64,000 bases of DNA, taken from NCBI GenBank assembly GCA_039566865.1, contig CM076948.1, forward strand, positions 22,517,001 through 22,581,000. The letters are read 5' to 3'. Source of the stretch: Aurelia coerulea (Eukaryota > Cnidaria > Scyphozoa > Semaeostomeae > Ulmaridae). Below are positions 11,341-22,710 of this stretch, piece by piece. The position numbers and the translations under genes were made by a program. A model generated the notes under the pieces. That model worked only from the letters and a program-made list of their open reading frames with translations. It made no database searches and was not told the origin of the DNA. How positions within the stretch are numbered: the stretch's first letter is position 1; every line of letters starts with the position of its first letter.

Positions 11341-12838
11341 AACCATTCAAATTAACTGATCTTTCGCCAACTGCTCAAACAATTTACTATTTTGTAAACA
11401 CTCCAATTTTCCCAAAGTCAGGCGATCGGAAAATGGTGAAGCCATCGTACTTGTCCGGTATTCAGAAAGGCCGTCTTATTGACCGCAATTCAAAGAATAC
11501 AACTGGAAGAAAGTGAAATTGTGGCAGGAATTGCGGGTCAGATCGCTGTCAAAATGAGATGTACGTTCGCTCGTTTGTTCATGATCAATCGAAAAAAAGC
11601 ATGTAATTATGCATAAAAAGCACCCAGTTGGGCGGAGCACATGTCAAGAACGTCTGTACTAGACGCAGACAACTATCGTTCCAATGCAAGAAACACAGAC
11701 AACAATAGATGTGAAACACAGACAACAATAGGCATATTGTCTAGAAACATGTTTTTATCTGCCAATCAAATTGGCTTCTGGTTGTTTTCCTCGTCGCTGA
11801 TTGGCTGAAAGGGCATGTAACGTCATGTCGAAAAATGTTCGCGATCAAGATTTGACAGTCTCGAATGTTGTGAAGCCATTGCAAAGCCGTGGTCAGGCAA
11901 TATTGCTGATTTTACATGTAATAACATTAGAATTGGGTACACTAGCGATCTGATATATCATGAAAGCATTCTTCAGATCTGCAAGAAATATCGTTGGAAA
12001 ATTTGGATGGCTGTAGAAGAAACTTGAAGTTGTGAGGCCGCGAGACGCTTGCAAATCTTTACTGAGGAAACCCTTATAAACACCGGTAAGATGCACACGT
12101 TTTTCCCTTCAGACTTACAAATAACATTACTTGTATTAATTTCTTTCTGTAGGTGATTTCATTATTGCTGTTTATTCCAGGAAAGAGCAATCTTTCATCC
12201 AGAAAACTTCGATCTTAGACCACAGAGCATTTGCATTGTCTCGCTATAGATTTCTTGTCTAGTGTAACGATCCTGTCTAGGTTTCTAGGACCGTTGAAAC
12301 ATAGATCACTTGTTGAAGGTCCCTATGAACTACTGTATTAGCTGAATATATTCCTGCAAATAATTCATTCATTTGCCAAATAGTATCCATTTTCTTGATC
12401 ACACAACTGAGCAAGTAGGAACCAATTTTAGGATAGACTAGGTGTTTTTCCTGGATGGATGGGGAGTACTCCTGAAGCCCCTGAAGCGGCCTTTGGGAAG
12501 TTTTCTGGATATATGCGCCTTTTAGTCTGAAAAAATGCTTATTTGATATCATCAAAGCGTTTTTGAATAATTGAAACTCTTTGAAATTTCCTCGCGAGTT
12601 ATTTTAGATGTCTTTTCTACGTTTGCATTACAGACGCAATTTGCATCATTACCAGACCAAGCCGTTGCTGAAGTTGCAGACATCAAGGGGTCCCGAATGA
12701 CTGGATAACTTCACAAGCCCTCGGAGAAATGATTCCCCAACGAGCAGAAATTTTACCCCGCAGCATTTGCAGCAATGAACAAGCCCCTCTTGGCAAAGGA
12801 ATTTTCCTTCCTTTGGATACGGTAAGAAATTAATTGTA
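11341..12838. other. Unassigned stretch left of the Transib-like element
   Basis: No gene was recognised. A pyrimidine tract with TTACAG at 12626-12632 could be a splice acceptor, but the following frames are short. Confidence 0.45.
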
Positions 12839-12843
12839 CAAGG

Positions 12844-12871
12844 CACTGTGATCCAGACAGGGAATTAATCC
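12844..12871 (+). promoter_or_regulatory. Left transposon tip: heptamer, 12-bp spacer, nonamer-like block
   Basis: CACTGTG (12844-12850) is followed by a 12-bp spacer and then AATTAATCC (12863-12871). The V(D)J signal consensus is CACAGTG, 12 or 23 bp, ACAAAAACC. The heptamer matches 6 of 7 and the block 5 of 9. This is the presumed transposase recognition site. Confidence 0.6.
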
Positions 12872-13423
12872 CAAAAAATGAAACTACGAGTATACACTAT
12901 TTGAGGGTTTCATCGTAGCGAGGAGACATTGAGCTATTCGACACAACAAAAATTTCTTAAATCGGTCTTATAAATCCAGAGATATGATTTTTTAAAGTTT
13001 GACTAAATTGCAAACGGTTGTTTACGTTGCAATTTCCGGCCTTTTGTTTGCTGTATCGTTGAAAACTCATAAATTCAAGTTCTTGTATCTCTTCAACTAA
13101 TGCACCGATTTTTTGAAACTTTTTTTTGTTTTACAGATAAACACCTAAGCTATCTAAAAATACAAAGATATTTGCAAAATCTCAAGTCGATATATCAATA
13201 TTTGTCAAAATGGCGTATGACCTTTTTAAGCACGAAAACCAGGCAAATTATCGTAATTTCGTCGTTTATAGTGAAAACAAAAAATCTAACCAAATCTAAC
13301 TCTTCGAAAAAAATATCAAAATTGAATATGACGTCTTGCGAGAATTTCTGCCAAAGGATTCGTACAGCTTCGTACAGGAAAAAAAGTTATCACACATTTG
13401 GTAGGATAGGCCCTTTTTGGTTT
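12844..13423 (+). repeat. Left long terminal inverted repeat
   Basis: About 580 bp, the reverse complement of 18622-19212. It ends inside at GGCCCTTTTTGGTTT. Chance open frames such as 13100-13534 fall partly in it and are mirrored in the right copy. Confidence 0.9.
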
Positions 13424-13573
13424 AACGTTGATTTTTTGGCAACGATTTTTTGGCTTCGTACATTATTGAACTATTTCGCATACGAAAAGTGTCTATGCAA
13501 ACTACTTTCAACTATATTAGCTTTATGTGAGTAAAGCTTGTGTCTCTAAAGTATTCATTTTTTGGTCGATTAG

Positions 13574-14441
13574 CTAGTTTTCATTGTACATGTTCTTGAT
13601 AAGGGCTTCTTCTCGGTTGGGTGTATCGAACATCTCACTTTTTTTCGTTTGTCGCTTCAACACATCTTGTCGAGCCTTTGCAACAATAGGTGCCGAGGTT
13701 ATCAGCATGCGAACAAATACATCCTCGAGGTTTTCTCTTACTGATGTTTGCCGAGCTCGACAACCAGCACCACTCCTGAAATTACGGATATGCTTGTTCC
13801 ATGCCTCTAGGCCGCTTTCTGACCATACAGCAATTGGCTTCCCTTCAAGCATTTGAAACAATTGCCAATTGTGCGCAAGCATTTGATGGACAGAGGGACT
13901 GACTTTAACCCACGGGAAATGGATGGCAAGGTGGATCATTGTGTCATAGCAATGATTTCAGAATCTTTCGATGTTGACAGTTTGTGATTGGTCGACACTT
14001 TCTGAGACGGCGAGGCACACATTTAGCTGGCCGAGCAAGATGCTGAAGTTATGTCGGTCTTCAGCGCTATTAATGAGGCTGCATATAGCATCTCGATTCC
14101 ATTGGCTGAAAAAGCGGATTGCTGTGGGGCCTGCATTAGTATTACCGCCGCTTGTTGTTGGTGAATCAATCAGCAAGCCACCACAGGTAAGCTTTACATG
14201 GCTGATTGCTGTGGTTTTGGCCTCTGCAACTTTTAACTTTATAGCTTGGTTTGCTTCACTCCAAACTTTTTGCTCACAAATAAGATGGTAAAAGATCTTT
14301 AGAACGAAGTCTAGAGATCTCAATTTTTGATGGAGGATCGCGAATAAGCGGCCTGATTGTGATACCATTGGCTTGTGGCACTGCCCTTTACGTCGAGGGT
14401 CGGAATATGCAATTTGCCCACTTTCAACCATCTCCCACCTT
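13574..14441 (-). pseudogene. RAG1/Transib transposase, C-terminal third with catalytic Glu
   Basis: Read on the minus strand, this is one frame broken by an in-frame TGA near 13955-13957. The upstream part carries a GGNTNAGPTAIRFF block, close to the GNTNDGNTxRRFF motif known in Transib. The downstream part has VHQMLAHNW, where HxxxxH has the spacing of the RAG1 zinc-binding histidines, then SESGLEAWNKHIRNFR. The Glu at 13805-13807 matches the catalytic Glu of RAG1 (NESGNK context). The region after it (CRARQTSVRENLEDV) also aligns with the RAG1 C-terminal core. The frame closes at 13574. Upstream it is separated from the rest of the transposase by the element at 14444-16646. Confidence 0.85.
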
Positions 14442-15014
14442 TACGGGGTGTCCAAGTCAGACCCAAAACACGTAGACCCAAAAGAAATTCGCGTAGACCC
14501 AGACCAAAATTCTTGAGTTTGACGCAGACCCAGAATATTAAAGGCAGTTTTGTGGTAGACCCGACAATTAACATAATATTCTTAGACCCAAAACTTCATA
14601 ATAGATTAAAGTAGCATTTGTTGTTGTTAGATATTTGTTTTAACTAAAAACAACTCGTTAGTAACCTTCTGGGCACGATGATTGATTTTATGATAATTAT
14701 GCACTTTGGAAGTGAAACAGTTCTTCCGGGGGGGGGGGGGCACTTAGTACCTGATGTGTTATCATGCGCGTACAAAAAAACGCAGGAAAGGGTGCCTTTC
14801 TTCAAAGTAGGCACGGGCCCGCGCGGGCCCGTGTTTAGGGGTGCCGATTTGACCATGGTTTTACAAAAGGGTGTCTTATTTTGCATTTGATAAATCTGAA
14901 CTCCTCTGCAATGATATCTAATCAAAATTTCTAAAATAGAGTTTGTAGCGAGTCAAAGAACTTAGCAGACCAGCACAAGATGGGGTAGGAATTCGGGAGC
15001 AGTTTTCTCTTCTA

Positions 15015-16139
15015 CCCTGGGTACCCGACTCTATGAAATAGAATCTTTAACATCATTTTTAACATTATTAACATCATGGCAGCACAGTGGCGTGGCCACA
15101 GGGGGCGGGGGGTATGTGAGGTCATTGTCCCCACCACTTTTTTCGAAAGATGGTTCTCGATTTCCTTCAAAAGGACAAGTTCGGGGTTGGTATGATTGAT
15201 GATAAAATACAAGATTATACTGCAATGAATGATGTATGATACTTTTTCCCACTATTTTTTGCCTTCTCCTTGTGAAATTACGTATTCAAATGAGCAATTT
15301 GAACGAAGTGACGTCATATCGCACAAACAAAAACGAAGATGTGCGATTGCTTTTTCGCCTCTTAATCGCTGCTAGCCTCTGCGTCATGTACTCATGCATT
15401 GAAAATGGCATGAGAACACGATAAGGAGGCTTGCTACGATAAAGAGGCGAATAAACAATCACACAGCCTCGTTTTCGTTTGCACGATATGACGTCACTTC
15501 ACTCAAATTGCTTATTTGAATATGTATTTTCACAAGAAGATGACGAGAAATCGTGGAAAAAAGTATTATACATCATTCATTGCAGTATTATCTTGTATTT
15601 TATCATCAATCATACCAACCCCGGACTTGTCCTTTAAAACCGAAGAGACAATGGCTTGGCATAAGTGAGGTAAGAATTTTCTGAGAAATGTCAAAGCTTC
15701 CATTTTAGCACTGGCAAAAATGGAATCAGGGGATACATTTTACGCCAAAGTAATGGGTGCATCTTCAAAAATTTTCCTCCTGCTCCGATGTAGCTATAGA
15801 AAAAATGTCACGAACCATAAATGTTTTCTTGCCACAAATGGCAAGCATGATGTTGGGAGATGCTTTCTAAGCCAAAGTAAAAGATGTTTCTACAAAAATT
15901 TTCCTTGTGGTCTACTTTATTGGATAACTGTCACAAAACTATCAAAGTTTCCTTGTCGCTATTGGTAGCATGATGTTGGGAGGTGCATTTTCAGCCAAAG
16001 TAAAGGGTGTGTCCCAAAAAATTTCCTAACGGCTTCGCCCCCAGGCCCTCTCATTTCAATACCCCCACTTAATTTACCTTGGCCAAGCCACTGTGGTGGC
16101 ATCCATAGAATTTGATTTTAGAGGGTCTGGTACCCAGGG
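15015..16139. mobile_element. Second-level nested TA-flanked MITE
   Basis: The inverted ends CCCTGGGTACC and GGTACCCAGGG have TA on each side (15013-15014 and 16140-16141). It sits inside the 14444-16646 element. It contains direct repeats of AAAATTTTCCT- and GGAGATGCTTT-type blocks around 15720-16020, and the palindrome at 15171-15634. Confidence 0.7.
15171..15634. repeat. Third-level nested palindromic foldback MITE
   Basis: The arms AAGGACAAGTTCGGGGTTGG and their inverse meet near 15400. They include mirrored TGACGTCAT-type blocks (15308 and 15489). A relative, itself interrupted, is at about 48160-48790. Confidence 0.8.
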
Positions 16140-16648
16140 TACTCCTCTTTAAATCACACCGGCAATTTTAGCAATTTTAGTAACTGACTTGTCAGTGATT
16201 ATGGTACCTGAAATTGAGAAGCTCTATTTGGACGCGGGAAATGGTATGTTCTGCAGAAAATTTTCCGCGAATAGGGTATGTATTTCGCTTGAACAGGTCG
16301 GCGTTTAGGGTGCATATGTTAAACCTTTGTATGAGCATGATAGAAAAGTATAGAAGATTGTAGAGACCATGTACCTCCCATCGGCGTAGGGGGAGATAAA
16401 ATTTGGGGGGCTGCCCGATAAAAAGTCCATTGTTTGAGAAAATTTTGCCCGACTTGAGGCGGATTTCTGCCCGATTATGGCTGATTTTTGCAAATTATAT
16501 TTTCAAGCAGACCCAAACTTGGTCCATCTGTAGACCTAAGATCTAAGAACCTAAATAGTAACAGACCCGAAGAATTTTACCCTAGACCCAAAAATTATGT
16601 GTAGACCCACTTCAAAAAGTGCCTTGGGTCTGACTTGGACACCCCGTA

Positions 16649-17075
16649 CCTTTCCATACACTCCTCGACGGTCTTTGTGATTGGCATACCGTCAACGCCA
16701 GCCTCTGCCAAATATTGCAACTGGCTCGCTTCGCTCTGAGCTATGTCACAATAGTGGCAGAAACTCCCAGAATCCCCCTGCACAATGGAAACCATTTTCC
16801 CATCCATCATCGTGACTCTTGTTTTTATGGTCACTTTATTGGTAATTCCGGCAACATCGTGCGGCTCCATTAGGGAGTCGATATCGGACTGAAGTTTAGG
16901 GAATATGGCCGCGATAAGTTGCCTCGATTCCTTAGCTTTCACGAGGCTGATGGGTCTTGTGTAAAAGATCGAATTTGGGGTAGAGTTTTCCCAAACGGTG
17001 TGGCAGCCATCTTCTGCCTCGAAGAATATCTTCATAGGGGTCATGAAAATTCCAAGAAAGTGGTCGGACAATGAG
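16649..17075 (-). pseudogene. RAG1/Transib transposase, central part with CxxC
   Basis: The minus-strand frame runs LSDHFLGIFMTPMKIFFEAE..., then ENSTPNSIFYTRPISLVKAK, then TRVTMMDGKMVSIVQGDSGS and FCHYCDIAQSEASQL. The CxxC after GS aligns with the zinc CxxC of RAG1 (ICTLCD followed by EAS). TMMDGK matches the conserved MIDGK block of Transib proteins. The frame is shifted by one base from the upstream part near 17075, and the nested element cuts it at 16648. Confidence 0.85.
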
Positions 17076-17907
17076 TTGACATGGAGGAATCATCATCACG
17101 ATTACCTGACAACTGCTGTCGCTTTTTGTGTGATCCAGACCCATCTAGACCCGCTTTAACGTCGAACTGCAAGAGGTTATCGCCTTTAAGCAGATCAAGT
17201 TTGTCTCCTATGGGCTCACTGGAAAGCAATGCGTGCAGGGTAGAATCGAAAAGGTCTTTGACATCTACCGAGGCGGACAATGAGTCTAGCTTGATGGAAG
17301 GGTATAAGGATTTCTTGTAGCAGTCAATTTCAGTTCTTGGTCTGAAAGAATTCACGCCGTATTTTATCAGCAAGTTGCGGCACATCTGATATTGACGCTG
17401 TGAGAGGTTTCCAACGTATACCAGGGCTGTTAGCTCACTTACAGGAATAGAAGAAATTTGCAAGCTTTGAAAAAACTCTGACATGTCCCAGCCTTCTGAC
17501 TTACATGCCTCCTCGACCATCTTCTGCAACATTTCTTCTTTCCTAATTCCATTCGCATCAGCCAGAACTTCAACAGAACTAAGACTATCCCTCAGCAGCT
17601 TGCGCTCTACTTTACGACAAGGTAGATCACCAAGTGACAGGGTGGGACGGCCAGATTTTCGTGGCAATGATAATTGACTGTCTGATCTTGGTCGGCTACG
17701 TTTTTTAACTTGTTCATCTACTTCATCATTGAACACTCTTTCTTTCACACGCCAGGCTTCATCCTTAACTTTAACTTGATACAATTTTTGAAGTACTAAT
17801 TGAATTTTATATGCGTCTTCCTTCAGCCCCTTTTCCTTTATCAGTTTCTCTGCTAGATCCTTAAATTTTGCAGTATATTTCGCGTTATACTTCGTACTTT
17901 TATCCTT
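17072..17907 (-). pseudogene. RAG1/Transib transposase, N-terminal part with first catalytic Asp
   Basis: The frame is open on the minus strand from just after an in-frame TGA (17908-17910). A preceding ATG at about 17963 would add some 18 residues if that stop is a mutation. The N-terminus is Lys-rich (KLIKEKGLKEDAYKIQ), followed by a basic KKRSRPRSD segment that could be a nuclear localisation or DNA-binding region. Near the end is FDVKAGLDGSGSHKKRQQLS, whose Asp at 17143-17145 matches the first catalytic Asp of RAG1 and Transib (KESCDGMGD and xxDGSxGxSxYKQ contexts). A one-base deletion near 17075 throws the frame off just after this motif. Confidence 0.82.
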
Positions 17908-17910
17908 TCA

Positions 17911-18621
17911 ATCACCATTTTCAACTATGAAATCATAAAGCTCGCCATTCGTTGTGATAAACATGATAGATTTTGTGACATATAGCTATTGGAATGGTTT
18001 AAAAACTACAGGCTAGCAGTTTTATGTTTCAGCAGTCCTTGTTTTATTTTGCGGTAGAAACTGACTTGGAAATTAACATAGAAAATTCTGCTTCTCAACG
18101 AGGCATAGGAAACACACAAGCTTGGGTCGGTCATAGTTACGAGGAAAAAAACCATTTGATTGTCTTGCAGGTGTTAGTTTATGCACAGTTGCTTCATCCT
18201 GTAATTTGAGCTCTCCCTCCATCCCATATACAGTATGGTGAGCTGTAGACACTCTCAATGCGTACCATCAAAGATTTACAAGTTGAATTTATATTTTGAA
18301 AGAACAAGCACTGAGTGCGGTAAAGTTGCCTTGCCTTAAACAAGAGGCATTTAAGGCCAATAGGTGAATGGGAAAGTAATGACAGGGGAATGTTGGCAGT
18401 AGTTATGTTTCAATAAAAGTCACTACAAGCATATCCAAACTATTGACGACTCTTCTCTACCAAATCGAGGCCCTTGAAGACCAGTTAACATTTTCATTGA
18501 CTACGGAATCGAGATCAAATCCGAGTCGACAAACAAGAAGCATGAAAATATTACACCACAACAAGATCTTTATCAATAGTTGGTTGTAAATGCTTTAGTG
18601 AGTACGACGATACCCAAACAC
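17911..18621. other. Transposon interior upstream of the transposase
   Basis: It lies between the transposase start and the right inverted repeat. A minus-strand frame (18073-18258) contains KLVCFLC and could be an upstream exon, but no splice pairing was established. The promoter of the transposase would lie here. Confidence 0.4.
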
Positions 18622-19212
18622 AAACCAAAAAGGGCCTATCCTACCAAATGTGTGATAACTTTTTTTCCTGTACGAAGCTGTACGAATCCTTTGGCAGAAG
18701 TTCTCTCAAGACGTCATATTCAATTTTGATATTTTTTTCGAAGAGTTAGATTTGGTTAGATTTTTTGTTTTCACTATAAACGACGAAATTACGATAATTT
18801 GCCTGGTTTTCGTGCTTAAAAAGATCATACGCCATTTTGACAAATATTGATATATCGACTTGAGATTTTTCAGATACCTTTGTATTTTTAGATAGTTTAG
18901 GTGTTTATCTGTAAAACAAAAAAAAGTTTCAAAAAATCGGTGCATTAGTTGAAGAGATACAAGAGCTTGAATTCATGGGTTTTCGACGATACAGCAAACA
19001 AAAGGCCGGAATATGCAATGTAAACAACAGTTTGCAATTTACTCAAACTTTAAAAAATCATATCTCTGGATTTATAAGACCGATTTAAGAAATTTTTGTT
19101 TTATCGAATAGCTCAATGTCTCTTCGCCATGGTGAAACCCTCAAATAGTGTATACTCGTATTTTCACTTTTTGGGATTAATTCCACGATTTCTAAAGAGC
19201 TGGATCACAGTG
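18622..19212 (-). repeat. Right long terminal inverted repeat
   Basis: About 591 bp, inverse of 12844-13423. The 11-bp excess over the left copy is accounted for by the longer spacer next to the heptamer. Confidence 0.9.
19174..19212 (-). promoter_or_regulatory. Right transposon tip: heptamer, 23-bp spacer, nonamer-like block
   Basis: Read inward on the minus strand: CACTGTG (19212-19206), a 23-bp spacer, then AATTAATCC (19182-19174). The left end has the same two blocks 12 bp apart. The first five or six spacer bases (ATCCAG) are shared and the rest differs. Confidence 0.6.
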
Positions 19213-19217
19213 CAAGG

Positions 19218-22200
19218 CCCGATATCCGTTTCTAGACAACCAATGCGTCTCGCCTCACTTTTGTATGTCTGTTTTTCGGAATGATTCAAAGTAACACCAA
19301 GTCATATCTGTGCCAAGTTACATGTGGTTCATTCAAACAGTAACAATGTTTGTGTCTTTGTAAATTTAGGAATATTTTTAGACATTTAGGAGGATTTTTA
19401 TGGCACACCCTCCCTGTCATAGAACATTATTGGGCATCTCTTCTCCAATTTCTCAGTCATTGTAACTGTGTTTTCTGTTGTGGTACAGGTCAAACAGATC
19501 TATTTGTCTTGTCTCGGCTCTGTCTTCTTCACCATGTTTTACGAAAACTTGCGTTGTAGCCTAGAGAAGATTCATAAAATCGCCAGAATGGGGACCATTG
19601 TACTTGTACCGGGCGAAGAACTGTTACACGCCCTCGACACACTTGAACAATAATGTTTTTGACACACTGAAACACTGTCATCATCGTCATATGTCATCTT
19701 TACCACGTGACCAGTAAATCCCACGTGACCAAGCTTTGTGAAACCATGTATTGATCATATGGTGGCTCTGACGACGACAGACATAGTTATATTTATCTGT
19801 TCTATCAATCAAAGGCGAGCATGACTTTAAAGGGTGGGAGGGTAGAGTAACATTGCTGTAACCACTTTAACCATAAACCACAGTACAGTATTTCAATCAA
19901 CACATTTGGAGCACATTGAAGAACCTGTGTTTTTCCTTATCCAGCAGAAAACAATTCCCTCTCCAAAACAAAGTAAGGCCCTCCTCACAGTGGAGAGGGG
20001 TCAAAGTTCCCTTTTTCCCCAGTGTATTTTCTGTTTGTTTCCTTGTTCCCAGATTATTTTCACCAACGCTCCCTTGTTTGCAGCTTTAAAATATTGATTA
20101 TCCTCTGCTGTTACCCAACATTCCTGGGAGGGCCTCCAAAATACGGGATACCTTACCCCAATTTTTATTGAGTAGTCAAAGAAATTATTTACAAAAACCT
20201 TGTTTCTTCGCATGTGTCTGAAGCTTGAAAGCTGCAGAATTTGCAAGTGAAATTGAAGGGTGAGGCATTTCCCTCTTCTCTACAGCAGAAAATAATTAAA
20301 AGACAATGGATGTCATTTGAAAAGTTATATGGTTTTGTTGATTGAGGGGTTTTTTCGGTATGAAGTCTCACAGAAAAATGAATGGACATTGCATTTAAAC
20401 TAGGTTCAAAATAGTTCTGTTTTTGTGTTTTTGTATATAGAAATGGCAGAAGTGGCCGAGTGACAGGGAGAAATAATGTGCTAGACATGCCCAGAAGAAA
20501 GCCAAAGCAAAGACATCCCTGTTTCTTGGATATCAGTTGATTTCAGGGGGTGCACTGGGTTGGACATCCCCCCTCCCACTTTCCTCAGGGTGGCATAAGC
20601 CCACCCTATTTTTCAGGTTTGGTGACACCCCTATTTGTTTTCTTGCCCACGTGTTGGTCCCAATCTTTCAGCAGGGAAGTCCATGCCAGTATTTCTTTGC
20701 TGACCCCTGAATGTTTGAAGACCCCAAATATTGTTATTCATTGCATTACAGAGCAACATATGATCATCAAAGTATGGTGCGTTGATTTATTGAATGGATC
20801 ACTGTGATGGATTGCCAAAAGATTGCCTGATTCCAGGGGCGGATCCAACCCAAAGTTAAAGGGGGCAACTTGCAAAGAGGGTGCCAAAAATATATATAAG
20901 AAATGAGCCTGCCAAAGACGTGCAAAAATTGTTGTACTCTTGTTTTAGAAATTCTTTGATTTTCTACTAATTGACACCTTAATTTTTATGTCTCCCCCGC
21001 ATTCACATTGAAAAAGTTAGAAATAAAATATGAGGGGTAATCTTCTCATCAAAAAGGGGGTGCCAAGCTGAGTTTTCATCACAAAGGGGGGCAGTTGCCC
21101 CCATTTGCACCCTAAATCTGCCACTGCCTAATTGTTCCTTTCTTCAGATTCATGAACCCAACTAAAGATTTAATGTAAGATTTCAGACTCGATATATCTC
21201 TATATGTTGGCACAGCCCCCCCCCCCTCCAAATTGAAAGTTTGAAAGTTAGGGAGTAAATTGTCTCATGCAAGGGGATCACTCTCTAAAAATGTCATACA
21301 CTTTTGGCAAAAATCCTTTTGTTTTCAAGAAAAATGCCTAAAAATCCTCTTCCTTGGCCTCTTGAAGCAGTCAATACCTGACAGGGGGTAGGGTGGGCTC
21401 CACCCCTTTTTTCTTCACAGTTATAGTGGCTATAATCTTTAAACTTGGTAAGTTGATGGACTTTGATGCAAACAATCAAAATCACGTGATTCGATTAAAT
21501 TGTCTCTATTGCTCTTGTTGCTATTAAAGTAAGAAGATATCAAGTTATGATTATCATGATTATTACCAACATGTTTCAAATTGAGTTGGATATGATCAAA
21601 TACATGTGTAGGCATAATTTGGCATATATTTTAGATTAATAACTGCAACAGTAAAAAAAAGTGCACAAATTTTGTTGACTACACAGTAACAAATTTTTGG
21701 CCATGGTTACGATGCTATATTTAGAATCTTGAAATTTTCATCATTCGATAGAGCATGGATAGAGTATAGATACGAAGTCAAAGTAGCAGAATCTTGGAAT
21801 CCTGCTTTGCATATTTTAGCATTGGCGAATAAAAGTTTGGTTGGGGGGGGGGTCCCCCAGGGGAGATAGGGTTAAGAAATCTCGTACACCTTTTTGGAAG
21901 AGTGATACGCCCCTCAGTCTCATTAACACTCATGTACATAATCCAAAAGAACTGGGGTCATACATCCCTAACGCACACCACTTTCCCACACATCACCGAC
22001 TTTCTTTGCAAAATTTTAAATAGTTCCCCCGATAGTTCCCCTTGTAGCCATCTATAGTTTTGTAATTCTTTTTAAAATTCTCTGAAACAAGGGTCCTTTT
22101 TCGGCAGATTTTCCAAAAACACGGGTGGTGTTTCGCTAAATTTGCAAAAAATAGTTTAAAATGGGCAGTTTTCTGCCAAAAATTATCATAAAAATGGGTA

Positions 22201-22710
22201 CCAAGGCAAGTTTCGGTAAATTTGAAGAGGTTAGCTTTCTGAAAACCGGGCGGCAGACACCCCTCCATTCAAAAGTCATGTATCCTCTCCCCCTGATGTA
22301 GAACGAACCTCAAAGGTTCAGCTCTCCGACATTACAGAGCGATTTGCCTTTTTGAAGAAAGGATGTCACACCTTCAGCGCAGCCGACCATGATGTTTTGC
22401 TCCCATTATTTATTTTGCTTTAATTGAGTGCACCCAGAGGTGTGAAATCTATTCTTTAGAAAGGCAAATCGTTTTCTGATGTCAGAGAGTTAAATGTTCT
22501 TTTAAAAAATTCACCCTTGCTAATATGAATAAAACAAGACGTCTTAAAACAAAGAGACTTTTTGGGGGATTTTTGGTGAGAAAAAATAGATTTTACCAAA
22601 AAGGAGTGCCATTGTTTCTTACCCCAACAGTTGTGAAATGAGCCCAAATCGAAAGTCGCTATAAAATGATTCTCCATTTTTTGCTAAATGTGCATTAATT
22701 CTGTCAACAG
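19218..22710. other. Region upstream of the first recognised Iroquois exon
   Basis: The first coding exon and promoter of the Iroquois gene should be here or further left, but were not identified. A plus-strand frame ending LVPGEELLHALDTLEQ at 19650 looks protein-like but has no family or splice partner. A diverged hAT-like repeat is at 21842-22293. Confidence 0.4.
21842..22293. repeat. Diverged relative of the hAT-like poly-G MITE
   Basis: From about 22080 it shares with 7215-7440 the blocks AAGGGTCCTTTTTC, AAAATGGGCAGTTTTC and GAAAACCGGGCGGCAGAC. The left part begins with a poly-G run at 21842. The ends are blurred and no target duplication is clear. Confidence 0.6.

Larger units (their letters stand above)
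14444..16646. mobile_element. TA-flanked 2.2-kb element inserted in the transposase
   Basis: The perfect inverted ends CGGGGTGTCCAAGTCAGACC sit between TA dinucleotides (14442-14443 and 16647-16648), as in Tc1/mariner-type insertions. No transposase was recognised. Repeated AGACCC motifs lie just inside both ends. It contains two further nested elements. Removing it leaves GAAAGGTAAAGG on the transposase strand, which is either an in-frame TAA or a splice donor. Confidence 0.85.
12844..19212 (-). mobile_element. Transib/RAG1-superfamily DNA transposon, complete ends, decayed transposase
   Basis: The element begins with heptamer CACTGTG at 12844 and ends with its inverse CACAGTG at 19206-19212. 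It is flanked by a perfect 5-bp GC-rich duplication CAAGG (12839-12843 and 19213-19217). CAC-type ends plus a 5-bp duplication are established hallmarks of Transib and RAG-type transposons. The terminal inverted repeats are about 580 and 591 bp, colinear except for an 11-bp difference near the tips. A single transposase, on the minus strand, occupies 13574-17910 with stops, a frameshift and a 2.2-kb nested insertion. No kelch-repeat RAG2-like gene was seen. Its total length is 6369 bp. Confidence 0.9.

Noticed and set aside
13100..13534. 144-codon plus-strand frame and its copy at 18706-18945
   Set aside because: They lie mostly in the long inverted repeats of the Transib-like element. The two copies are mirror images, and no motif is recognisable.
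13955..17910. Two in-frame TGA codons in the transposase as possible recoding (selenocysteine)
   Set aside because: They are accompanied by a frameshift and a large insertion, so ordinary decay explains them. No conserved context was seen.
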